DNA of 64,000 nucleotides from Adiantum capillus-veneris (Eukaryota > Streptophyta > Polypodiopsida > Polypodiales > Pteridaceae): NCBI GenBank assembly GCA_014529385.2, contig CM043953.1, positions 95,908,342 to 95,972,341 on the forward strand, given 5' to 3'. The notes under the pieces were generated by a model that searched no databases, was not told the DNA's origin, and saw only the letters and a program-made list of their open reading frames with translations. Shown one piece after another: positions 11,060-21,746 of the stretch (positions are counted from its first letter, which is position 1; the number at the start of each line of letters is the position of its first letter). The position numbers and the translations under genes are program-made.

Positions 11060-11460
11060 TTAGCCCTCTCTCTTTTGGCTAGAGGCATTCATGCTTCTAG
11101 CCCTTCTTCCGTTTCTTCAGCTATAGAGTTAGAGGGTTCTCCCTCTTCTGGAATGTCTAGCATGAATTCTGGGTCAAACCTAAGAAAGTACCTCTTCAGT
11201 CTCCATCAGCTTATAACTGCCGTTGTCGTAGCGTTTCTTGATGATGAATGGTCCTTCCCATCTGGGTTGAAATTTCTTATCCTTCCTAGTATCGAATCTG
11301 TTGTCGTATCGCAGCACTAACATGCCTTTTTCCAGTCCTTTCTCTTAAAGCCCTTGATTGAAAGTCAGTCGGCGTCGTTCTGCCTGTGCTGCATATTGAT
11401 TGATTGCTTCTTCCCTATCCAGTTGTAGTCTCTCTAGATCCAAGATGTGGTTTCTAAGGT
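11060..11460 (-). pseudogene. Integrase C-terminal domain and polypurine tract, family B
   Basis: Reading leftward, a frame outside the annotated ORFs encodes a typical gypsy integrase tail. It includes VLRYDNRFDTRKDKKF, then the WEGPFIIKKRY and GSYKLM blocks. A stop lies upstream near 11345, and another ends the tail around 11200. The stretch next to the LTR, complement of 11060-11075, is AG-rich (GAGAGAGGGCTA) and should be the polypurine tract. Confidence 0.7.
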
Positions 11461-12296
11461 TTACGATTGGACGGTGGGGCTGGCCAAGACTCGTAAGCTG
11501 GCTATTTGTACTTCAATGGGTAGAATTGCCTCCTTTCCATAAACTAGATGGAAAGGGGTAAAACCTAGTGATGTTCGGAACGCTGTTCTGTAGGCCCAAA
11601 GAGCTGCCATGAGATGTTTATCCCAATCTCCTGTATGGTTGTTCACGTGTTTCGTGATGATCTTGCAAATCATTCCATTTACCTTCTCTACCAGACCATT
11701 GCATTGTGGATAGTATGGTGTGGAATGCCGACGTGTGATGCCTAACTTCTTCATCAGTTCTCCTACCACATCACCTCTGAATCCTGGTCCTCTATCTGAT
11801 ATTATCTCAAGAGGAGTGCCAAAATGGCAAACGATATGCTCAAAAAAGAACTTTGCCACCTCTTGGGCTGTAATGCGGGTGGTGGCCACTGCTTCTGCCC
11901 ATCGCGTCATGTAGTCTACCCCCACTATGATGTACAGCTTACCTGATTGGGCCCTTGGTAAGGGACCAATTGCATCTATTCCCCATTTCTCAAACGGACC
12001 ATATGAAATGATAGGGGTTTGTGGCTCTTCGGTTAGCGTGCGATCACTGGCCACTTGACCAGCCTTACATGTTTTACACCAATGGTGTACATCTCTGTTC
12101 AAACTAGGCCAAAAGTATCCTGCTTGTAGAATCTTCCTACTGGTGATATCTAGAGCAAAATGACCACCGCAGACGTCGTCATGGCAGCTTGAGATTACCT
12201 ATGTGATTTCACTGGAGGTTGGCACCCGCCTGAGAATTTGATCTTTGCCCTTACAATACAAGTGGTCGTCTATAAGGCGGTACCTAGTAGCCTTCC
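11461..12296 (-). pseudogene. Integrase zinc-binding and catalytic core, family B
   Basis: Frame 12102-11461 gives the integrase core. HHWCKTC closes the HHCC zinc finger, followed by WGIDAIGPLPRA (first Asp), ISDRGPGF (second Asp) and CNGLVEKVNG (Glu). All three catalytic acids are intact, unlike those of the family A copy at 33 kb. The upstream part (12103-12296) reads GGHFALDITSRKILQAGYFWP in the same element but carries a TAG near 12199. The C-terminus at 11461 is out of frame with the tail described separately. Confidence 0.85.
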
Positions 12297-13019
12297 TTAC
12301 CAGCCTTTTTTTTTGCCTTTAGTGTGTCTTGTTGGACATTCTCCTGTATTCAAAAAGTTGATGATATCCGGCATAGCGTCACTGCCTTGGAAGAGGGGTA
12401 GCTTTAATTTGATTGCTCCTATGGAAACATCTTGTATTCTTTCTTTAGCTAGTGCATCTGCCTCTTGATTTTCTGCTCTGGGAATATGGAAGAGCCTTAC
12501 TGCTTCAAACTTTTTCAGAAGGTCCTTAACTTGGCGAAGTTGACCAAGTAAAACCTGATTTTTGCACTCCCAGGTGCCATTTATGTGCCTTATCAAAAGC
12601 CAAGCGTCGCCGAACACATTCAAGCGCTGAATTTTTTGTGAAATACATTGTTCCAATCCAAGGATTAGGGTTGCATATTCTGCCTCATTGTTAGAGTGGG
12701 AGCGTGATAACTACCCCATGGAGAATACTCTTTCCTGCCGCTCATTGAAAATGACCATGCCTGCTGCAGACTGATCCATTGTTCTCTTGTATGCTCCGTC
12801 AAAGAAAAGAGAGTGAGCTCTCTCTAGCTTAGGGCTCTCTTTATCTGGTGTTCCTTCCTTTGCTTTCGTGTTGACCTTTAGCTTCTTCTCGTAGTGGCGA
12901 TGAGTGAGAATTCTTGCTAGAGTAGCCCTGGTGGAGTTTTCTACTTGCATGGTGTAATCAAACTCTTGTAGTCTAATTAACCACTTTGAGATCCTAGATG
13001 AGACATCCATGTGTCTCAT
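12297..13019 (-). pseudogene. Second, archaeal-type RNase H domain, family B
   Basis: Two frames make up one domain. 13019-12711 begins with the end of the first RNase H/connection, then SLFFDGAYKR (first Asp). 12656-12297 carries the VFGDAWLLI block (GDA Asp) and NQEADALAKE (final Asp). A stop and frame change at about 12711-12715 separate the halves. A second RNase H after the ordinary one is characteristic of the Tat lineage of plant gypsy elements, which is why I place this family there. Confidence 0.75.
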
Positions 13020-13034
13020 TACTTAAGGAAAAAC

Positions 13035-15323
13035 CTATTCCATTGTCAGGATTACAAATGGTCTAGGCAAGAGATAGGAGCGGAATTTCGTGGTAGCAAA
13101 CATTAGTGCCAGAACCATGTGTTCTACTTCAGTGAATCCCTTCTCTGATGGGGTCATGAATCGACTAGAGAAGTAAATAGGGCGCATGAAAGAAGTTTTG
13201 GGATCCTTTTGCATTAGCACTGCTCCCAGAGTATCATTTCCCACACTAGGGTTCACATAGAATGGCTCGTCCCACTTAGGAGGTGAAATAGTGGGGAGCT
13301 TAGATAGGACTTGCTTTACCTCAGTAAACTGCTGCTCATTCTCTTCACTCCATGAGAAAATGTCCCTTTGGGTGAGTTGTTGTAGGGGAAGGACCACTTG
13401 AGATAGCAGGTGAATGAACCTGCTTAAATATCTTACCTTCTGAAGGAAAGAAACCAACTTCTTGGCGGTGGTGGGAGATGATAATGATACCAGAGCCTGA
13501 ATTTTGCTGGGGTCAGCCTCGATCCCTTTTGCTGAAATTACATGACCAAGGAGAGTGACCTTGCTCTCACCAATGTGACACTTGTCCACGTTGAGTTGGC
13601 CACCTAGGGTTTGTAGCCTGGTTAAGCCATCATAGACTTTGCTTAGATGAAGGGCTCGTGAGCTATAGATGCAAAAATCATCTATGAAAACCCGTACTGA
13701 TGTTCCAAAGTAGGGTTGGAAAACAAAGGTCACATGGCATTGAAATGTGGCTGGGGCGTTGGTGAGGCCAAATGGCATCACTCTGTAGGCAAAACATCCC
13801 CAAGGTGTGATGAAGGTTGTCTTCTTCTGATCCTCCTCCGCAATGCTAATCTGGAAGTATCCCGAGTAGCCATTGCATACTGTGTAGCGCTCGTGACCTG
13901 CCACTTCATTGAGTATTTCATCCTGGAATGGGAGGGGAAAAGGGTCCCTCTTCGTGGTTGCATTGAGAGGTTTATAATCCACACAGACTCTCCATTTACC
14001 ATTTTTTTTTAGTGTGACTACTACTAGGGAGACCCATTCTAAGTCTTCGATAGGGTAGATGAAACCTGCTTGTAGCAAATTCCTTACTTCTTTAAGCAAT
14101 GCCTCTTCTTGAATTACTCCAAGTCTTCTGAGCTTCTGTACTACGGGTTTATTGCCTTCCTTGAGCTTTATGTGGTGCTGCACTACTGTAATCCATGTGA
14201 TCTTATCATAGCCATCAATGAACAAAGTAGTGAAGTTGCCTAACATGGAGACATACTCCTTCCTCTCTTCATTGGTTAACTCATTTGAAAGAATTTTTTG
14301 TAGCTTACCTGCATCCTCCAATGACTGCTTACCTGATGGTCCCTCTTCGTTTGCTGAGGTTGCTTCAGATTGTGTTAATCTGTTTGGGTCTTTAAGAATG
14401 ACTCCCATTACTTCGATGCTACTGTCACTCCCATCGGTGGTGGTTGTGTCTTCTTCTGAGGTAGACGGGGATTCGCTGGTGGACTCGTCTTCTGAAGCCT
14501 CCAAGATCATATTGCGCTGCTTTCCAGTCCTCATGTCGTAGAATATGGACTTACCTTTAGCATCCTTCATCTGGATCATCCCGGTGCTCCAGTCTTGTTT
14601 TGCTTCCATGGCCATAAGCCAAGGCCTTCCAAGAATGATGGGGTAGCCCTCCCCTTTGTGTGGCATGACGAAGATGTCTACCTCCATTTCCGTATTGAAT
14701 GCTTTTACTTTGACCGCATTTACAATGCCTACGCATTTTACTCTCACATTGTTTGCCATCTTAGCTCGGCAGGGTGCCGGCCTACTTACCTCTAGACCTA
14801 GGTGGTGCATCATCTTCTCACTCATGACGCATATTTGCGTGCCACCATCTATGTAGACGTTTGAAATCTGCTGCCCTTTGATGTGAGCGTCCATGGTTGG
14901 CAAGATGTCATCGAGATCCCTCCCAGAGATAGCCCCAGCTATTCGTGGTTTTGATTTCCTGGTACTTACCATTTTTGTCAATTTCCACCTCATTCTGGGT
15001 GCAAGGTGGAGTAATTGGGTCCAAGTTATCTTCGGGCCCTGCATTAACACATCCTGAACTAAGTCATAGGGTTGTGCTTCCTCACCTAGTGAGAAGTCCA
15101 CTATGTCTATCTTCCGCCGCGGTTTAGCTGCTTGCTTGCTAGACTCGGCTTTCCCTTTCATCTTCTCTTCCTTTTGAGATGCCTCCTCGTGCCTCGCACA
15201 TTTCACTCCCATAGCATCCACTTCTTCTACCTTCGCTTTTCCTTTGTGCTTCTCTCGAGCTGACTCTTCTACCTTCGCCTTCCCTTTAGCCTCTAAGCTA
15301 GTGACACTCACCGCTTGGTTCAC
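13035..15323 (-). CDS. Protease, reverse transcriptase and degenerate RNase H, family B
   Basis: An open 762-residue frame. Residues 1-90 are lysine/glutamate-rich. The retropepsin site is YIDGGTQICVM (about residue 160), i.e. D-G-G where many proteases have D-T/S-G. RT blocks follow: WRVCVDYKPLN, GYSGYFQI, MPFGLTNAPATF and the catalytic VFIDDFCIYS (near residue 545). The first RNase H has FYVNPSVGNDTLGAVL where the active-site Asp (VDAS) is expected, so its first catalytic acid is missing. The frame ends at the connection to the second RNase H. It is open but the domain set is incomplete. The true start is unknown because gag and pol may be joined by readthrough. Confidence 0.85.
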   Translation of the reverse strand: MNQAVSVTSLEAKGKAKVEESAREKHKGKAKVEEVDAMGVKCARHEEASQKEEKMKGKAESSKQAAKPRRKIDIVDFSLGEEAQPYDLVQDVLMQGPKITWTQLLHLAPRMRWKLTKMVSTRKSKPRIAGAISGRDLDDILPTMDAHIKGQQISNVYIDGGTQICVMSEKMMHHLGLEVSRPAPCRAKMANNVRVKCVGIVNAVKVKAFNTEMEVDIFVMPHKGEGYPIILGRPWLMAMEAKQDWSTGMIQMKDAKGKSIFYDMRTGKQRNMILEASEDESTSESPSTSEEDTTTTDGSDSSIEVMGVILKDPNRLTQSEATSANEEGPSGKQSLEDAGKLQKILSNELTNEERKEYVSMLGNFTTLFIDGYDKITWITVVQHHIKLKEGNKPVVQKLRRLGVIQEEALLKEVRNLLQAGFIYPIEDLEWVSLVVVTLKKNGKWRVCVDYKPLNATTKRDPFPLPFQDEILNEVAGHERYTVCNGYSGYFQISIAEEDQKKTTFITPWGCFAYRVMPFGLTNAPATFQCHVTFVFQPYFGTSVRVFIDDFCIYSSRALHLSKVYDGLTRLQTLGGQLNVDKCHIGESKVTLLGHVISAKGIEADPSKIQALVSLSSPTTAKKLVSFLQKVRYLSRFIHLLSQVVLPLQQLTQRDIFSWSEENEQQFTEVKQVLSKLPTISPPKWDEPFYVNPSVGNDTLGAVLMQKDPKTSFMRPIYFSSRFMTPSEKGFTEVEHMVLALMFATTKFRSYLLPRPFVILTME

Positions 15324-15766
15324 CGCAAGTGGTGGGGGTAGTGGCGGAATGAGAGGTTGGGGTGGTGGTTGCTGTTGTATAGGTGGTTGCAGGATTTGGA
15401 TTGCTGGGATTGGTCCTGGCTGCCTTGGTGGTGGTCTTACTCTTGGCGGAGAGATCTGATTCTATCTCCCCCCTCTATTGAAATTCTGCCTTCTTGGGTG
15501 TGGGCAGTAGTACATTCCATGGCCGTCTTCCCCACAGTTGTAACAGTGGTATTCTGGGTTCTGCCTTCGTTGTCCTCTTCCTTGTTCTGGATTTCTGCCA
15601 GATACATGCCCTTGCTGCACCAGATGCACAAATAAACTCTCTAGTTGGGTGGTGATGCGACTCAGCAGGTCTTGCTGTTCCTCTGCTGTCTCCTGTGGTT
15701 GGAGTCTATGATTGGTTGTTGCAGCCACTGGGGTTGGTCGGGCCGAGCTTGTTTCCTCTGACTCGT
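15324..15766 (-). pseudogene. Gag zinc knuckle and proline/glutamine linker, family B
   Basis: Frame 15728-15462 contains one CCHC knuckle (CYNCGEDGHGMYYC). It is followed by a TAG and then, in the same frame, a proline/glutamine-rich linker leading into the pol frame at 15323. So gag-knuckle and pol share one frame separated by one stop. The gag core upstream (16339-15767) is in another frame. Confidence 0.75.
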
Positions 15767-16339
15767 TTACTCTGCTTGCATGCGCAACTTCTTGTCTTTA
15801 AGGCGGGCTACTTCGACTGCCAACTCATATGTTGCAGGAAACCTTTCCTTCACCTTCTCTCTAAGCGGCAACCATAGACCAGCAATGAAACGGTCCTTCT
15901 TCAGGAAATTAGGCGCTCCTTCACCTTCCTCCAGTGTGGCAACCCATCTCTCCCATAGGTCCACAAACTTTGACTCACAGGTGGCGTACTCCAGCAGGCC
16001 TGCCTGCTTTAATTCTGTCAATAGCTGCCATAGCTTCTCCGAGGTTGTGCCTCCACCAAACCTCTTTACAAAAGCAGCCCTTAACACATCCCATGCATTC
16101 TTGGTAGCCTGGGGCAATGCATTGTACCAGGTCTTGGCCTCTACTTTCATCAGTAGAGGAAAAATTCTGAGTCGTGAAGCGTCATCATCTTTGTTGGAGA
16201 CGACACATGCAATGTCAAAGTCATCCAAAAAATCAGTGGTGAGATCCTCACCCTTCTTTCCACAGAATGTGGGGAAAGAAACACTTGCCATGGTGGTGAC
16301 TCGGGAAATTACAAACCCCTTTTTTTTTTTCAACAGCAA
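15767..16339 (-). CDS. Gag core (retrotrans_gag type), family B
   Basis: A 190-residue frame with the usual gypsy gag hallmarks: the AKTWYNALP block, a WDVLRAAFVKRFGG block, LWQLLTELKQ and the FIAGLWLPLREKVKERFP block. It matches the gag at 28921-29490 in order. It ends at TAA, and the knuckle is in a shifted frame. Confidence 0.8.
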   Translation of the reverse strand: MLLKKKKGFVISRVTTMASVSFPTFCGKKGEDLTTDFLDDFDIACVVSNKDDDASRLRIFPLLMKVEAKTWYNALPQATKNAWDVLRAAFVKRFGGGTTSEKLWQLLTELKQAGLLEYATCESKFVDLWERWVATLEEGEGAPNFLKKDRFIAGLWLPLREKVKERFPATYELAVEVARLKDKKLRMQAE

Positions 16340-17632
16340 CTGCTCATAGCGGTTTCTTACAGGGGCGAATGGATAGGCTAAAACAGGATAAAAATAGAGA
16401 CATTAAAGGAATGATGGTAATCAAGTATGGGGAGAATGATAGGGTTCAGGGAATTGAGGATTTCTCCTAGTACTGCCGCACCAAATAGGTAGACGATCTT
16501 CTGTTGGTAGAAGATTTTCCTATCCACATAGATGTTCACATGCATATGCTGCAGGAATCTGAACGGGAATGCCGTCGGCCCGTTTCCCATTATGCACAAA
16601 GGGTGAAATACTTACTTATACTCTTACCGTGCCAGTGTTGATGAGTCGGCACATCCACAAGAGGTCGTCACCTTTCATGGGTTCTACCCTTCCTTCGTTG
16701 CTTAGCACGTACGGGGTGATGGCGACGCGTCTGACCACTCCCAGTCTCTTGGCTAACAGCAATTGTAGGTAATTTCCGTAATCGGCATGCTGCATGAATT
16801 CTACTCCATTCAGCTGCAGCTCATCTCCAGCCCACTGGGTCTCTCCCGTGGTAGAGAGCTTCTTCAGGATAAGTTGTATAGGGAGGGGAGGAAGGTCCTC
16901 CACTCGCTTCCCAAAACAGCGAGAGCAGTAGCCGAACCACTCTTCTCTAGGACATGGGAATCTTCTCACCACTTCTTCTTCTGGATTGTCGAAGTGGATT
17001 GGTAGTACTCGCATACGTAGTGCAAATCGGTAGACGACCTTCCTCCGCTTAGCTTCGGATGACTTCTTCTTTGACCAAGTGGGTACAACCCAGCTCTCTG
17101 AGCTTGAAGCACTTGCTTGGCCAGATGCTTCTCCCTTCGGGGTCATGTGTTTCCAGGCTAGCCTATCTTCTCCTTGCCCTTGGCTCGAGCAGCCTCTTTA
17201 GTCCACTTTGGGGTTTTATCTTTGACTGCAGTTTCTTTAGAGAAAAGAGGCCCCACCATCCGCTTTCCTTCCTTGACGTGAATGACCTCCTTGCGATGAA
17301 TGTCAATGTAGAAGACTTCAGCCCTTCCGCTGCCTTTGTTGCTGGCACTCATCGACCGTGTTCCTTGGTTGACAACATTGATGGCACCTCACCAATCTGC
17401 CACCTGATGCTTTCGATTTATAGTTAGAACGACGATACGAGATGGAGAATTTACCTCTTGAATGTTGATGACACTGCATCCTGGTAGTAGCACCTTAATG
17501 AAGGCGGCTAAGGCCTCCTTCGTCTCTTCTTCTTCCGTCCTCCAGTTAGAAAATTCCTTTAGCCACTCGTCCATGATTGATAGTGGGCGTCACTTTCAGC
17601 ATTGTAAACTGAAGGGGTCTTAGAAAAGCCCT
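16340..17632 (-). other. Pre-gag region with broken ORF(s) of unknown function
   Basis: About 1.3 kb lies between the PBS and gag and is more coding-like than a leader. Reading leftward the frames are 17574-17389 (61 aa), 17352-17158 (64 aa, basic), 17146-16616 (176 aa, tryptophan- and proline-containing) and 16599-16378 (73 aa). Their ends nearly abut, as one degraded protein of about 350-400 residues would. I recognise no domain. Ogre/Tat elements are known to carry an extra ORF before gag, so the position fits, but sequence identity to those is not claimed. Confidence 0.5.
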
Positions 17633-17649
17633 CCTCAGTGGGGGCACCA
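17633..17649 (-). promoter_or_regulatory. Primer-binding site, family B
   Basis: The complement reads TGGTGCCCCCACTGAGG, starting two bases inside the 5' LTR end (17652). The TGG start matches a tRNA 3' CCA. I do not assign the tRNA with certainty. Confidence 0.7.
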
Positions 17650-17651
17650 AA

Positions 17652-17820
17652 TGACGGACGCAAAGAGGACCCCGAACCTTGACGGCCTCTAAAACGCCGG
17701 GGGCCGAATGGCTCGCCTCGAGCCTGCCATGGTAAAGCGGACAGGGGGCACCACCTAGCTTTGAGCGGCTAGGAGGCAAAGCCCACGATGATATGAACAC
17801 CGCAAGCCTACACACACACA

Positions 17821-17868
<48 letters not shown>

Positions 17869-19806
17869 ACTCGCAATTGATGAAAACAACCTTGCGGGTG
17901 TGAGGGTGAATTATTTCTGTAATATTTACAAGGTGGCATGCCGTGGTGGTAGAGAGGTAGGGGAAAGAGATGGTGCAATCTACTTGGTGCGTTCTCTAGG
18001 GCGACTCAATGACTGTGAATGTTCATTGCCAAGAGCATGCATACGTGTGTGCATCGACCATTGGAGTCGAGAGATGGGTGTGGTTCCCTTCGCATGGTGC
18101 AATTTCCAAGGCAAACCCAACACACAAGACCCCCTCCCCGTGATGGTGATGGTGTCAATCCCTCCTACTACACTCTACCCAATGCTTGGTTCCACATAAG
18201 TTGCCCCCCCCCGATAGTGACCTCTCATTGCCAATTTATAGGTGTTGGCTGCTTGGATTATGGTAATCCCAGTGTGGTTAGGGTAATCTTAATCGGGGAG
18301 ACAAAGCAAGTGGTGGGCCCGGCGTGGTTGACCCTTGCTTTGTTTTGGGGAAGGTTATTAAAAGATGGGAATCTCTAGGTGGGCCTTTGTCACCATCACC
18401 TAGAGAGAGGATATTTACAAAAAGGGAAATTTACAATGGCTTGGATGAAAACTGAAGATAATGGTAAAATAACCTAAAATTACTGGGATGACATTGAGGT
18501 TGCATGTTGCCGGCGAATGGCGAGCTGCCGGTGCGTTGGTGTCGAGCGTACTTCTTTTCGGAGTCGGGTGGGGCATGCCTTCGGCGCATTTTCTGTTTTT
18601 TGTCGTTGGCGGCACGTGCTTTGGATCCTTCTTCTTTCGTTTGTCGATGTCGTAGGCGTTTATGCGTGTGTGTATGTATGTATGTGAGTGTGGGAGCATA
18701 TATGTGTATTTGCGGGTGAGTGCGTATATGTATATGTATGTGTGCATGCGTGCGTGGGAACACGGGAAGGGGGGGAGTTATATAATGTATATATATATAT
18801 ATAATATATAATTTTATATATTTTTTCTTTTTTTTTCTGTGGCGGATGGCGGACTGCTGCGCATGGCGGAAGGAGAGGAGGGGGTAGGATTGGGGTGTGT
18901 GTGTGTGGGTGAGTGTGTGTGTGTGTGTGTTTTCTGCTGCCACAAGGCGCATGTGGGTGTGTGCTTGGGCTACAGACTACCGTCGTGAGGGTGTGGGTGT
19001 GTGTGGTTGTTGTGTATGCGGCGCCCGAGAGAGGGTGTGTGTGTGTGTGTGTGAGTGTGTGTGCTGCAGCACATGGGGAGAGAGGAGGGTTGCGCGCTGG
19101 CAGCATCCGGATGGAGGGAGAGAGACTTGCGTGCTGGCATGCCGTGAGAGGGAGAGTGAGGGAGAGGGGGAGGGGAGAGGGGTGAGGGGATAAGAGATAG
19201 AGAGAGTGTGTGAGGGAGAGTGAGGGGAAGAGGGGTAATGGCGGGGCATGGGTTTGTGTGGGTGAGAGGGAGAGGGGGAGGGTGGTGTTGTCTTGCATGG
19301 GCTTAAGGACCTAGGAAAACTAAGTCAATGGTGGGGGGAATATATCCTCGGGCCGGGGGGGGGGAATGAGGCCGGGGGGGGGATATTGCCGAAGGAGGGT
19401 GAGGCGAGCGGGTGGGGAATGGGTTAAGGGGTCGGGGAGGGAATATTGGCGGGCCGAAGAGGGGGGGGTAGGATAGGGTAGAGGGTAAAGGGTAATGGGA
19501 GAGGGGGGGGTGAGGGTGAGTGTAAGAGTGAGGGGGGGGGGGGGGGGGGGGGGGGGGGGCGGAATGAATTTATGCCTGGCCGGGGAGGGTAAATTGGGGG
19601 GGGGGGGGGGGGGGGGGGTGGGGGGGGGGAATATTAGGGAAGGGGGTATGTAAGGAAAATGGGGGGGAGAGAGTGCGAGGGTTTTATTTGATGCCTGTAG
19701 GGCGGGAGGGGAAAAATGAGTTACGGTGGGGGGGTACTGAGAGTGGGAGGGGGTGAAATGAGTTTTTTTTTTCTTTTTCCTTTGATTTTTCGAAAGTCGG
19801 CTATCA
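17652..19806 (-). repeat. 5' LTR of family B element
   Basis: 2155 bp, collinear with the left LTR. Differences are mainly in repeat lengths (GA, TA and G runs), plus scattered substitutions and indels. Long G tracts lie at 19532-19559 (G28) and 19596-19629. The right terminus GGCTATCA is followed by ccagcaaaa, which rejoins the interrupted gypsy. Confidence 0.9.
19532..19629. repeat. G28 and G23 homopolymers in family B LTR (right copy)
   Basis: Two very long G runs (19532-19559; 19596-19618, then ten more G after one T). Such runs are also prone to assembly error. Confidence 0.9.
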
Positions 19807-20887
19807 CCAGCAAAAATCAGGTCCTCTACAACCTCCTCAGAATCAGCCACAGGCACAAGCCAATGTCATTATCATTGATATGCCGATTTATCAGGGACCA
19901 GATACTACATCAGCAACAATAGTTCAGATAGAGGAATATGAGGAGGAGGAAATAGATTGCGATAATCCAGAGCAGTTGAGCAGGAGATTGATGTGTTGGC
20001 TATAACAAGGTCTAAGGCCAAAGGTCTGATTGACTGGGAGCAACACAAAGGAGTAAGAGATTGGGTGCATAAACATGTCCAGAAGGAGCAGCAACATCAA
20101 GTTTTGGAGGATCATTTCGATTCTTCAGATGAACCACTACAACAATAAAAGAAGGTTGAGGTATCTAAACCTGATTGGTTTAAGGTTCTGATTAATTCTC
20201 CTTTACATTTATCTTTGGATCAAATGCTCTCTATAGTACCAGCCTTTAAGGAAAGGCTATTGTATAAATGTTGGGTAAGCACATGAAATTCTGACTCAGC
20301 AAAAGGGGGAACCTGGTGTTAACACAATTCATCCTTCTGATGTGGATTTTATGGTTCCAGTGATTAAAGCTACTTTACAAGATAGGATATTTGATGAGGT
20401 ATTGTTGGATGGAGGATCAAGAGTCAATATTCTACTTGAGTCAATGTATCTTACAATGGGCTTAGGAAAGTTGGAACCAGCACCTTTCCAGGTCAAAATG
20501 GTAGATCAGATTGCAGGCATGCAGTTTCAAGTGAATTTTGTAATACTCAAGATGAAGGAAGGAGATGCTTCCTATGAAATGTTATTGGGAAGGCCTTAGT
20601 TCAGGTTAGCCAAGGTAAAACAGGATTGAGGTGAGAATCAGGTGGTTCTTACCAAGGGTAAACAAGTAATCACTATTCCTATGTTGGGAAGAAAGCATAT
20701 TCCTGGCAAAGAAAGGCCATTGTTTGCTCAGTCCATTAATCTTACTAAAAAAGTAGAAGATGATGAGGAGGAAGCCTTTTTGCAAGCTAATCTGACTGTT
20801 GTTCCAATTTTTGAGGTGGATATTGTAGGTATCTTGCAAAAAGAATAGGAACCTGAAGAGATTGTTGATGAACATGCCATGGGTCAC
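19807..20887 (+). pseudogene. Gypsy gag-protease (second part of split element)
   Basis: The frame of the zinc-knuckle gag at 8480-8836 continues here (ENQ then QKSGPLQPPQNQ). The NVIIIDMPIYQGPD and AITRSKAKG blocks follow. Frame 20342-20599 is the retropepsin, with the site VLLDGGSRVNILLE (D-G-G) and the C-terminal EMLLGRP. A stop at about 20600 and others at 20848 and 20895 break the link to RT. Confidence 0.75.
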
Positions 20888-21127
20888 GAAATTTAGGGAT
20901 CCAACATATTAAATTTGATGGATCAGAGTGTCTCTTCTAGCACTAAAGAGGATGTTCAGCAGGAGGAAAAGGATGCCAGAGACACGGTGGAGAAGATCTA
21001 TAACAAAAGGTTTGGTGGCTCTAAAAGAGTTCAACATGATTAATTAAAGGAGTTGAATTTAGGGACTGAGGATGATCCAAAGATGGTCAATGTCAGTATT
21101 TATGTGGATGGAGAATTTCTATAGGAT

Positions 21128-21744
21128 TTGTTGCATTTGTTGCTGGAATATAAGGATGTATTTTCTTGGGATTACTCAGATGTCAAAGGAATGGATCCAA
21201 TGTTGCATTGGTATCATATTAATATGAGAGAAGATGCAATTCCGATTGTGCAACAAAGATATAGGATGAACCCTAAATTTGCACAGCAGGTTAAGCATGA
21301 AATATACAAGTTATTGGCAGTTGGGTTTACCAAACCTATTCATGAGGTTACATGGTTATCTCATTGTGGTACCAAAGAAAAATGGAAAGATTAGAGTATG
21401 TGTAGACTACAGGAAGTTAAATGCAACTACTATCACTGATCCTTTTCCAATGCCCTTTTGTGATGCCATCTTAGATGCAGTGGAAGGAGATGTATAGTTT
21501 TCTGGATGGTTTTTCAGTGTATAGTCAGATTAAAGTTTTTAAGGAGGATCAACAAAAAATATCCTTCATAATAGATTGGGGAGCTTTTGCATCTACAGTC
21601 ATGAATTTTTGTCTCAAGAATGGACCACCATCATTCAATTTTACAACTTATAAAACATTTGAGCCTTATTTGCAGGATTTTATGAGGGTTTTTGTGGATG
21701 ACTTCTCAGTTTTTGGTAAAAGGGATTTACAACTTAACATCTAA
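21128..21744 (+). pseudogene. Reverse transcriptase fingers and palm, split gypsy
   Basis: Overlapping frames 21128-21394, 21279-21497 and 21475-21744 give the RT in pieces. They hold WDYSDVKGMDP, IRVCVDYRKLN, DPFPMPFCDAILDAV, SFLDGFSVYSQI and the catalytic VFVDDFSVFG. Several consensus positions are changed (for example MNFCLKNGPPSF for the MPFGLxNAPA block). At least three frame changes are present, so it is inactive. Confidence 0.8.
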
Positions 21745-21746
21745 AG

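Larger units (their letters stand above)
8837..19806 (-). mobile_element. Tat-like Ty3/gypsy element with both LTRs (family B)
   Basis: About 11 kb. It has a 3' LTR on the left (8837-11059), an internal region in minus orientation, and a 5' LTR on the right (17652-19806). The LTR termini are TGATAGCC/GGCTATCA and CCGTCA/TGACGG. The internal order leftward is PBS, pre-gag ORF region, gag, zinc knuckle, protease-RT-RNase H, second RNase H, integrase. It sits in the gag-protease region of a plus-strand gypsy. The flanks share ccag (possibly accag, the A being ambiguous with the LTR end). Stops and frame changes in gag, RNase H and integrase show it is no longer autonomous. Confidence 0.9.
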
